A stretch of 64,000 bases of DNA, taken from Dehalococcoidia bacterium. Its GTDB lineage: Bacteria; Chloroflexota; Dehalococcoidia; Tepidiformales; Tepidiformaceae. Below, piece by piece: positions 7,046-13,909 of this stretch. Under the pieces are notes generated by a model that was not told the origin of the DNA, did not search any database, and was given only the letters and a program-made list of their open reading frames with translations. Numbering within the stretch: the stretch's first letter is position 1; every line of letters starts with the position of its first letter. The stretch is taken from positions 1-64,000 of the forward strand of contig JADZEI010000045.1 of NCBI GenBank assembly GCA_020850615.1. The letters are read 5' to 3'. A program made the position numbers and the translations under genes.

Positions 7046-9112
7046 TCAGGGCTTGCCGGTGATGGTGCAGGCGGGGTCCTGGTAGCGTTCTGTGAGCGAT
7101 GTGTCGGCGATAGTCAGGGGGTCCGAATAGGTGGTGCGGACGGTCGCCGTTCCCGTGCGGCCATCTTCGGCGATGACCTGGTAGGTGAACTCGAAGTCGA
7201 CGAAGTGGAAGGTGAACTCGCCGATGGGATAGTCGATGTCCTTGACGACGACGACCTCGACCTTCTCGCCGTCGAAGATGGCCGTGGCGCCCGGGTCGAC
7301 GGGCTTGATGCGGAAGGACGCCGGGTAGAGCGCGCCGACGGCGGCGCCGACCCCGCAGTCGTTGCTGGTGATGCGGAAGGCGTAATCCCAGCGGTCGATC
7401 ACCTCGATGGACTTGCCGCCGGGGGTTGCGGTGGCGGTGCGGGTGGTGGCGGTGGCCGTGCTCGTACGCGTCGAAGTGGAGGTCGCGGTCCGGTCGCCGT
7501 TGCCGTCCTCGTCGCCGCCACCGCCCGCGAGGAGGTACGCGCCGCCGGCGCCGGCAGCGACGACAACGGCGGCGATCGCACCGCCGATGAGCATCTTCTT
7601 CGAACCGCCGCCACCGCCGTTGCCCCCGCCGCGCCGGGCCGCCGCCGGGATCGCGGAGACGTTGACGAAGCCGATACGGGCGCCGTCGTCGCGCTGGGCG
7701 CTGACCTGGAACTGGATGACGCGCACACCGCCCGGCGCGGGACGGAGCTGCCGCACCTCCACCGGCAGGCGCTGCACCTGGCCGCCCGTGAGAATGACCG
7801 GGCTGGGCACGGAGATGCTGAGGACGCCGGTGGGCTCCTTCGCGGTGAGCGAAAGGCGGACGGGCGAGGGATCGGCGTTGGTCAGGGTCAGCTCGTAGTG
7901 GGAGACGTCCCCGACGGTCTCACGGTAGCTGGCGACCATGCCCACGGACTTGACGACGCCCTGGGGGCCGGCCGGGCTGGCCGTGGTGGGTGCAACCCCC
8001 GGGCCCGGGGCAGGGCCGCCGATGCGCGTCGGGGCAAGCGCGCCGCTGTCGCCGGTGGCCGCCGGCGGCAGGGTCGTGGGCGCGACCGCCGGCGGTGGCG
8101 CGGGTGGAGGTGCGGGCGGCGGCGTGGCCGCGCCGGGCGATTCGACCACGGTGGCGAGCTCGTTGCCCGCGGCCGAGGGCGGGCGGGAGGCAGCGGGCGG
8201 CGTCGAGGGGGGCCGCGAGGCGGACGGCGGGGTCGAGGGCGTGCCACCTGCCGTCCTGCGCGGGGAAGGGGGCGCGTGGAGGATCGCGGCGAGCGCGCGT
8301 TCCAGCGCCCCGGCGAGCTCGCTGGCGGTCTGGTAGCGATCCCGGGGGTCCTTCTCCATGCAGCGCCGGATAGGGTTGTTGATCGAGTCGGGCAGGTGCG
8401 AAAGCGGCTCCATTGGGACCGGGGCTCGCTGGTGTTCGCGCAGCACGTCCCAGACCGAGGCGCCGCTGAACGGCGGGTGGCCGGTGAGCATGCAGTAGAG
8501 CGTGGCGCCAAGTGCATAGATGTCGGAGCGGTGGTCTGCCTCGCCGACGGCCTGCTCTGGGGCAGCGTAGTCGGCGGTGCCGACGAAGCGGCCGGCCGAG
8601 GTAAGGCCGGCGCCGCCTTCCTGGCGGGCGATACCAAAGTCCGTGACCTTCACCCGGCCGTCGGGGGTGAGGAGGATGTTGTCGGGCTTGATGTCGCGGT
8701 GGGTCACGCCGCGGGCGGCCGCTTCCTCAAGCGCGCGGGCCACATCGATGGCGATGCGAAGGGCGCGGACGGGCTCCATGGGGGTGCCCTGCTTGAGCTC
8801 GTGGCCGACGGTGGTGCCCTCGACGTATTCCATGACGAGGAAGTACGTGCCTTCGGCGACGCCGAAATCGAGCAGCCGGACGGTGTAGGGCGAGCGCAGG
8901 AGGGCGGCGATGTGGGCTTCGCGTTCGAAGCGGTCGCGGAAGGAGCTGTCTTCGGCGGCGAGCCAGGGATGGAGGAGCTTCACAGCGACCCGGCCGCCGT
9001 CGCGGACGTCGATGGCCTCGAAGACCACGCCCATGCCGCCGTGGCCGAGCTCGCGGACGAAGCGGTACTGCTTCACCTGGGTGAGGAGGCGCGGGTCGGA
9101 GGGGGTGGTCAT
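7046..9112 (-). CDS. Transmembrane serine/threonine protein kinase (PknB-like) with extracellular sensor domain
   Basis: 688 aa from the ATG giving MTTPSDP. The kinase domain (about 16-275) has all Hanks motifs: LGHGGMG loop, AVK (Lys45), HRDIKPDN with catalytic Asp140, DFG 158-160 and APE 184-186. A Pro/Thr-rich region follows, containing ATVV at 320-323. Then comes a beta-rich Ig-like segment (about 385-490), which is unusual because it lies before the membrane helix (about 507-529). A Thr-rich stalk and a C-terminal domain (566-688) resemble the lipoprotein at 4.86-5.45 kb. No PASTA repeats are present, so it is not a standard peptidoglycan-sensing PknB. It is convergent with the double-ribbon gene. 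Likely targets are nearby Thr-motif proteins and an FHA reader (inference). Confidence 0.93.
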   Translation of the reverse strand: MTTPSDPRLLTQVKQYRFVRELGHGGMGVVFEAIDVRDGGRVAVKLLHPWLAAEDSSFRDRFEREAHIAALLRSPYTVRLLDFGVAEGTYFLVMEYVEGTTVGHELKQGTPMEPVRALRIAIDVARALEEAAARGVTHRDIKPDNILLTPDGRVKVTDFGIARQEGGAGLTSAGRFVGTADYAAPEQAVGEADHRSDIYALGATLYCMLTGHPPFSGASVWDVLREHQRAPVPMEPLSHLPDSINNPIRRCMEKDPRDRYQTASELAGALERALAAILHAPPSPRRTAGGTPSTPPSASRPPSTPPAASRPPSAAGNELATVVESPGAATPPPAPPPAPPPAVAPTTLPPAATGDSGALAPTRIGGPAPGPGVAPTTASPAGPQGVVKSVGMVASYRETVGDVSHYELTLTNADPSPVRLSLTAKEPTGVLSISVPSPVILTGGQVQRLPVEVRQLRPAPGGVRVIQFQVSAQRDDGARIGFVNVSAIPAAARRGGGNGGGGGSKKMLIGGAIAAVVVAAGAGGAYLLAGGGGDEDGNGDRTATSTSTRTSTATATTRTATATPGGKSIEVIDRWDYAFRITSNDCGVGAAVGALYPASFRIKPVDPGATAIFDGEKVEVVVVKDIDYPIGEFTFHFVDFEFTYQVIAEDGRTGTATVRTTYSDPLTIADTSLTERYQDPACTITGKP

Positions 9113-9264
9113 TGCACCGCGCATCCTAAAGCGCGGAGGCGCTGGTTTGAATGGTCCCCCTGGCACATGATGGCGGGCCGTTGTTCCATGACGCCGCGCG
9201 GGCGCACGGCATCACACTGGTGGCGCCCGAATTCGCGAACGAACCGGGGAGGTGCCCTCCTGCC

Positions 9265-11034
9265 ATGAACCAGACCTGCGCCGCCTGTGGCAACGAGAAC
9301 ACCGACGCGGAGGCGCGGTTCTGCGGGAATTGTGGCGAACTGATGCCGCTGACCTGCACCGCCTGTGGCAACCGGAACGTCGACGCGGATGCGCGGTTCT
9401 GTGGGGACTGCGGCGAACTGATGCCACTGACCTGCGCGGCGTGTGGCAACCGGAACGTCGACACGAATGCGCGGTTCTGTGGGGACTGCGGCGAACTGAT
9501 GCCGCTGGTCTGCGCGGTCTGTGGTGTACATAATCCCGGCGATTCATCGTTCTGCATGGACTGCGGGTCCTCGATGGAGGAGCAGGAGCGGCGGCGGGGG
9601 GCGCTGGCGTTCGGCGCGGCAACCGGTGGCGCGGCGCTCGGCGGCGGAATCGCGATTATGGGCGAATCGGCCGGGCTTGCGGCGGTCGCCGGTGGTTCGG
9701 CGGTGGCGGGTTCGGCGGCGATCCCAGGCGCAGCGGCAGCGGCCGGCGGCATCGCGGGAGCTGGTGCGGTTGCCGCAACGGGCGGTGGGATCGCGGGAGC
9801 GGCCGTGGCTTCGGGTGGTGTCGCGGGAGCGGGTGCTGCCGCGGCGTCGGGCGGGATCGCCGGCGCTGGTGCGGCTGTGGGTGGTATCGCCGGTGCGGGC
9901 GCGGCTGCGGGGGGTATCGCTAGCGCAGGTGCGGGTGCGAGTGGGATCGCTGGTGCGGCAGCAGCTTCGGGTGGCATCGCGGGTGCTGGCGCTGCTGTTT
10001 CGGGCGGCATCGCGGGTGCGGGTGGCATTGCCGGGGCTGGCGCTGCCGTTTCGGGTGGCATTGCCGGGGCTGGCGCGGCGGTTTCCGGCGAGATCGCGGG
10101 CGCGGCTGCCACGGTGGGAAGCGCGGCCGAGGTGGCCGCCGGTGTGCCATCGCTGGCCGGCTCGGCCGCTGGCGTGATGCCTGAGGTGCCGGCGTCGCTG
10201 GCCGGGGCGGATGTGCCGGGCCTGGGCACCGTGGTGGAACAGATCGCGACGGCGCCAGTTCCGCCGGCCCCGGCCCCGACCCCGCCGGCCCCGCCCGCGC
10301 CTGCCGCGACATCGCCCGTGCCGCCGTCTGCGCCCGCGCCGGAGGTGGCGCCCTCGGCCCCGCCGTCCGCCCCGGTCGAGCCCCCGCCTTCGCCCGCCGC
10401 CCCGCCGTCGACGGCACCGTCTGCGCCGGCGCAGCCCGGGCTGGTGGGACGCGTGGCGGAGCCCGCGGTCCATGTGTCGCGGGTCGGCCGGGTCATCCGG
10501 GTGATCGGCACCGGGCTGGGGGTCACCGCGGTTGGGGTTATCGCGATCGCGGCGCTGCTGGCCGGGCTGCTGTTCACGGGCAACCCGCAGCCATGCGTCG
10601 ATCGGTCCAGCGTGCCGAGCGCGGCCGCGGCGCGGGAACTCCAGTCGAAGTGGGACGCGTTCAAGGCGGATGGGCCGGGCGCCGCGGTGGAGTTCACAGA
10701 GCAGGAGGTCACCTCGCGGGCGGTGGAGCACCTCGACACGAGCGACGTGCCGATCGAGGACCTGCAGGTCTACTTCTGCGCCGACGGGAAGGCCGAGGCG
10801 AAGGGCCGCCTGGCGCTGGCCGGGCGGGACATCAACGTGCTCATCCGCGGCCACCTGGACGTGGGTTCGAACACGATCGTCATCGACTCGGTGAAGGCGG
10901 GGAACCTGCCGGCCGCCATCGGGACGCGGATCGTGAACCAGATCGCCGACCGGAACAGCGTGCGTGAGCTCGACCTCGGGGTCGCGCTGGCATCGAGCAC
11001 GACCACGGACGGCGCGCACACGTTGACGCGGTAG
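9265..11034 (+). CDS. Quadruple-zinc-ribbon membrane protein with Ala/Gly repeat region
   Basis: 589 aa. The ATG giving MNQTCAACG has GGGAGG upstream; an in-frame ORF continues upstream but lacks ribbon sequence. Four CxxC-x11-CxxC-type zinc ribbons occupy residues 5-100. A long Ala/Gly/Ile/Val repeat region (about 160-282) is followed by a Pro-rich stretch, a transmembrane helix (about 414-437) and a C-terminal outer domain of about 150 aa. The outer domain has two cysteines and a faint resemblance to DUF2140/YpmS-like lipid-associated domains (not certain). It belongs with the double-ribbon protein and kinase in layout and is divergently transcribed from the kinase. Function unknown. Confidence 0.78.
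   Translation: MNQTCAACGNENTDAEARFCGNCGELMPLTCTACGNRNVDADARFCGDCGELMPLTCAACGNRNVDTNARFCGDCGELMPLVCAVCGVHNPGDSSFCMDCGSSMEEQERRRGALAFGAATGGAALGGGIAIMGESAGLAAVAGGSAVAGSAAIPGAAAAAGGIAGAGAVAATGGGIAGAAVASGGVAGAGAAAASGGIAGAGAAVGGIAGAGAAAGGIASAGAGASGIAGAAAASGGIAGAGAAVSGGIAGAGGIAGAGAAVSGGIAGAGAAVSGEIAGAAATVGSAAEVAAGVPSLAGSAAGVMPEVPASLAGADVPGLGTVVEQIATAPVPPAPAPTPPAPPAPAATSPVPPSAPAPEVAPSAPPSAPVEPPPSPAAPPSTAPSAPAQPGLVGRVAEPAVHVSRVGRVIRVIGTGLGVTAVGVIAIAALLAGLLFTGNPQPCVDRSSVPSAAAARELQSKWDAFKADGPGAAVEFTEQEVTSRAVEHLDTSDVPIEDLQVYFCADGKAEAKGRLALAGRDINVLIRGHLDVGSNTIVIDSVKAGNLPAAIGTRIVNQIADRNSVRELDLGVALASSTTTDGAHTLTR
9274..9507 (+). repeat. Three tandem 78-bp repeats encoding zinc ribbons
   Basis: Three consecutive 26-codon units beginning TCxACGN and ending CGELMPL are nearly identical in protein and strongly similar in DNA. 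The second and third differ at only a few codons. A diverged fourth ribbon follows. The high identity points to recent duplication by unequal exchange or slippage. Confidence 0.85.
9742..10110 (+). repeat. Degenerate tandem repeats encoding GGIAGAGAA-type peptides
   Basis: About a dozen copies of a 9-11 codon unit related to GGIAGAGAAVS lie inside the quadruple-ribbon gene. The glycine spacing (GxxxG) is glycine-zipper-like. The last copies (near 9990-10090) are the most alike in DNA, suggesting ongoing expansion or contraction. Confidence 0.75.
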
Positions 11035-11055
11035 CGCGCTGAGGATCGACCAGGC

Positions 11056-11433
11056 CTACTTGCCGACGATGAACCCGAGCTTCTGGCGGGCGTGTTCGGC
11101 CGGGTGGATGCCGACGCGGAACACGGTGGTGTAGGGGACGAAGACCTGGACCGGGTGGTCGTGCTCCAGCTCGGCGGTGTGCAGCGCGACCCACGAATCG
11201 GAGACGCCGGAGATGCCGTTGACGTAGTGGGTGGTCCCGTCGACGGTCATGACTTCGACCATGGGCACGGAGCACCCGGCCTGCTTGCAGAACGCCTGGA
11301 TGGACTGCGGCAGGACGTTTTCGAAGAAGTTGCGGTCGAAGGGGACCGAGGAGCTGCCGGGAGCGGCGACAGGCTGCGTCGGGGCCGCCGCCACGCCGGG
11401 CGGGAGGTAGATCACACGTTGGGGCATCGTCAT
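11056..11433 (-). CDS. Hypothetical small beta-rich protein, possibly Sm-like
   Basis: 125 aa. A short Pro/Ala-rich N-terminus is followed by a segment with two cysteines (FCKQAGC). A run of predicted beta-strands comes next: VEVMTVDGTTHYVNGI, SDSWVALHTAE, PVQVFVPYTTVFRVGI. The strand pattern (DGT turn, a 'WV.L' strand, 'VFVPY..I') resembles Sm/Hfq-like barrels, but no family motif is certain. It lies just downstream of the Crp/Fnr gene on the same strand, 46 bases away, so it may share its transcript. Function unknown. Confidence 0.65.
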   Translation of the reverse strand: MTMPQRVIYLPPGVAAAPTQPVAAPGSSSVPFDRNFFENVLPQSIQAFCKQAGCSVPMVEVMTVDGTTHYVNGISGVSDSWVALHTAELEHDHPVQVFVPYTTVFRVGIHPAEHARQKLGFIVGK

Positions 11434-11479
11434 GCCTGCGAGGGTAGGCCGGGGTGGGGCGGCTCGGCAAGGCGCGGGC

Positions 11480-12166
11480 TCAGACGAGCAACTGGAGCGC
11501 CTGCAGGTCCTTGATGACGATCTCCTTGCGGTGGACGACGATGAGCCCGTCTTCCTCGAACACGCGCATGGTGCGGCTCACCACTTCGCGTACGGAGCCG
11601 AGGAGCGAGGCGAGGTCCTGGAGGGTGAGCGTCCGCGGCACGACGAGGCCCTCGCTGGTGGCGACGCCTTCTTCGCGCGCGATCTGATAGAGGTGGCGGG
11701 CGAGGCGCGCCTGGACGGTCTGCAGGCTCATCTGCTCGACCATCTCGGTGAAGGCGCGGAGGCGGCGTGCGAACTGGCGGAGGACGTCCACGGCGACGCG
11801 CGGGTTCGAAAAGAGCAGCTCCATGAACACCAGCGTGGGTATGACGATGACCTCGCACGGCTCGAGCGCTTCGACCGTGGACGGCGCGGGCTGCCCGTCG
11901 AACACGGGCACTTCGCCGAAGGTGTCCCCGGGGGCGACGACGCGAAGGGTCTGTTCGCGGCCATCGACGCCGCTGCGGAAGATGCGGGCCTTGCCGGAGC
12001 GGAGCAGGAAGAAGCCGGGGGGCGTGTCGCCCGCGACGAGGACGTACTGCTTCGGCGCGACGGCGAAGGCATCGAGCCGGGCCGCGAAGCGCCGGAGTTC
12101 GTCGTCGCTGAGGCCCTGGAGGTAGCGGACCTGGCGGATGTCGTCGATCGAGACGGGCGCGACCAC
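11480..12166 (-). CDS. Crp/Fnr-family transcriptional regulator (Fnr-type DNA recognition)
   Basis: 228 aa. The N-terminal cyclic-nucleotide-binding-like beta-barrel (about 12-125) includes FGEVPVFDG. The C-terminal winged helix (about 150-225) includes LTLQDLASLLG and the recognition helix SVREVVSRTMR. The E-x-x-S-R pattern in that helix is the one Fnr/Dnr proteins use to read TTGAT/C half-sites. In the cNMP pocket the usual phosphate-binding Arg is replaced (PAPST), so cAMP binding is doubtful. There is no N-terminal cysteine cluster, so it is not an oxygen-sensing iron-sulfur Fnr. It may respond to redox, NO or another ligand. Divergent from the copper protein gene, with an Fnr-type palindrome between them. 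Confidence 0.9.
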   Translation of the reverse strand: MVAPVSIDDIRQVRYLQGLSDDELRRFAARLDAFAVAPKQYVLVAGDTPPGFFLLRSGKARIFRSGVDGREQTLRVVAPGDTFGEVPVFDGQPAPSTVEALEPCEVIVIPTLVFMELLFSNPRVAVDVLRQFARRLRAFTEMVEQMSLQTVQARLARHLYQIAREEGVATSEGLVVPRTLTLQDLASLLGSVREVVSRTMRVFEEDGLIVVHRKEIVIKDLQALQLLV

Positions 12167-12253
12167 GCTCGCAGTATGGCCCGCGGGGCGCGCTACCGCG
12201 AGTTATTCGGATCGCATATCGGCACATCGAAGACACGACTAGAAATGCGTGAA

Positions 12254-12267
12254 TTGACAAAAGTCAT
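12254..12267 (+). promoter_or_regulatory. Fnr/Dnr-like operator upstream of the copper protein gene
   Basis: TTGACAAAAGTCAT is a near-palindrome (TTGAC-N4-GTCAT) close to the TTGAT-N4-ATCAA consensus of Fnr-type regulators. It lies 78 bases before the copper gene start, in a spacer that is more AT-rich than its surroundings. The adjacent regulator has the matching E-x-x-S-R recognition helix. A class-II activation position would put the transcript start near 12300. Confidence 0.6.
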
Positions 12268-12345
12268 CTTCGCATCGGGCGTCCGGCGGGAGGATGGTCT
12301 TACGCGGCCCACCCCCATCCCCCCCGGGCCGCAGGGAGAACGGAA

Positions 12346-13734
12346 ATGGGTAAGCGCATGGGCTTCATCGGCACCGGCATCAGCCTGGCCGTGGCGGGCC
12401 CGCTCCTGCTGCTCTTCGTGCTCGGAATCACCGCCGGGCGCCGGGCAGACACGGCGCTGGCGACCGACGAGCTGGTGGAGGCACCGGCGGCGGGCGTTAT
12501 CGCGGTGGAGCTGGGCGACCTGTACGTCAAGCCTTCGAAGATCACCGTGGAGCCGGGCCAGGAAGTGGTCCTGCTGGTCACGAACAAGGGCATGGTGCCG
12601 CATGACCTGAAGCTCAACGGCACGACCGGCACGGAGATGCTGGACCCGGGCGCTTCGCAGCAGATTACGCTGGGCAAGCTGGATGCATCGGCCCAGGCCT
12701 GGTGCACGGTGCCGGGCCACAAGCAGGCCGGCATGGTGCTCGACATCGTCGTCGGCGACACGGCGTCGGTCGCGGCGACTGGTTCGGGGCACGGCTCGAT
12801 GCACGCCTCGACGGCGGCCGCGGATACGTCCGCAACGATCGACCCGCAGGCGAAGCCGGCCGACGGCTGGACGCCGTACGACCCGGCGCTGAAGCCCGCC
12901 CCCGGCGGGACCGAACACAAGGTCACCATCATCGCGAGCGAGACGATTGTTGAAGTTGCGCCGGGCGTGACGCAGGAGATGTGGACGTTCAACGGGACGG
13001 TGCCGGGCCCGGTGCTCCGCGGCAAGGTCGGCGACATCTTCACGATTACCCTCCGCAACGAAGGCAAGATGGGCCACTCCATCGACCTGCACGCGAGCAA
13101 GGTCGCCTGGAACGACGAGATGCGGACGATCAACACGGGCGAGGAGCTGGTGTACCAGTTCGAGGCGAAGTACGCCGGTGCGTACATGTACCACTGCGGC
13201 ACGGCGCCTGCGCTGCACCACATTGGCAACGGGATGTTCGGCGCCATCATCATCGACCCGCCGGGGCTGTCGCCCGTGGACCACGAGTTCCTGTTCGTCC
13301 AGAGCGAGCTGTACCTCGGGCCTGAGGGCCAGCCGGGCGACCTCGCGAAGATGCAGGCGGAAGACTTCGACGCGGTGGTGTTCAACGGCTACTTCAACCA
13401 GTACGCCTTCGCCCCCATCCGGGTGGAACCCGGCCAGCGCATCCGGGCGTGGGTGGTGGACCAGGGCCCGAACGAGAACTCGTCGTTCCACATCGTCGGG
13501 ACCGTGTTCGACACGGTGTACAAGGAGGGTGCGTACCTGCTGCAGCCGGACGCGAGCCGCGGCGGCGCCCAGGCGCTGGATCTCCAGCCGGCGCAGGGTG
13601 GGTTCGTAGAGTTCACGTTCGACGAGGCGGGGCTGTACCCCATCGTCACCCACAAGTTCGCGAATGTCGGTAAGGGAGCGCTGGGGCTCTTCCAGGCGGG
13701 AGAAGTCCACAGCAGCGGGGCCGCCGGCCACTGA
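12346..13734 (+). CDS. Copper-nitrite-reductase-like multicopper protein with N-terminal cupredoxin domain
   Basis: 462 aa. An N-terminal membrane anchor or signal (about 8-30) is followed by a plastocyanin-like domain with a type 1 copper set (His86, Cys120, His125, Met130). A two-domain NirK-like core comes next. His244, Asp247 and His249 (GHSIDLH), His283-Cys284 (YHC), His292, Met297 and His382 (SSFHIVG) match the type 1 and type 2 copper ligands and the catalytic Asp of NirK. The second catalytic His (His255 of Alcaligenes NirK) seems to be replaced in the NQYAFAP segment around 351-357, so nitrite reduction is not assured. The fused N-terminal cupredoxin recalls Hyphomicrobium NirK. It is probably exported. 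GGGAGAA precedes the ATG; it is divergent from the Fnr-type regulator. Confidence 0.85.
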   Translation: MGKRMGFIGTGISLAVAGPLLLLFVLGITAGRRADTALATDELVEAPAAGVIAVELGDLYVKPSKITVEPGQEVVLLVTNKGMVPHDLKLNGTTGTEMLDPGASQQITLGKLDASAQAWCTVPGHKQAGMVLDIVVGDTASVAATGSGHGSMHASTAAADTSATIDPQAKPADGWTPYDPALKPAPGGTEHKVTIIASETIVEVAPGVTQEMWTFNGTVPGPVLRGKVGDIFTITLRNEGKMGHSIDLHASKVAWNDEMRTINTGEELVYQFEAKYAGAYMYHCGTAPALHHIGNGMFGAIIIDPPGLSPVDHEFLFVQSELYLGPEGQPGDLAKMQAEDFDAVVFNGYFNQYAFAPIRVEPGQRIRAWVVDQGPNENSSFHIVGTVFDTVYKEGAYLLQPDASRGGAQALDLQPAQGGFVEFTFDEAGLYPIVTHKFANVGKGALGLFQAGEVHSSGAAGH

Positions 13735-13757
13735 GCCGGGACTCGCAGGGACAGGAG

Positions 13758-13785
13758 AAAGGGCCGCCCCCGGGGGCGGCCCTTT
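13758..13785. terminator. Perfect-palindrome terminator after the copper protein gene
   Basis: A 28-base perfect palindrome (arms starting AAAGGGCCGCCCCC, ending in CCCTTT) begins 24 bases after the stop codon. The A-run and T-run at its two ends make it a good intrinsic terminator in both directions. Confidence 0.8.
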
Positions 13786-13909
13786 CGCGTGGGCGGCGGA
13801 TATCCGGCCGCCCGGCCGTATGGCGTGCACCCGTGCTTCCGTGCCGCGGTTGTATGATTCCGGGCACGCTTTACCTTGCCAGCCGGTACGCCCGGCGCCG
13901 GGAGTCCGC

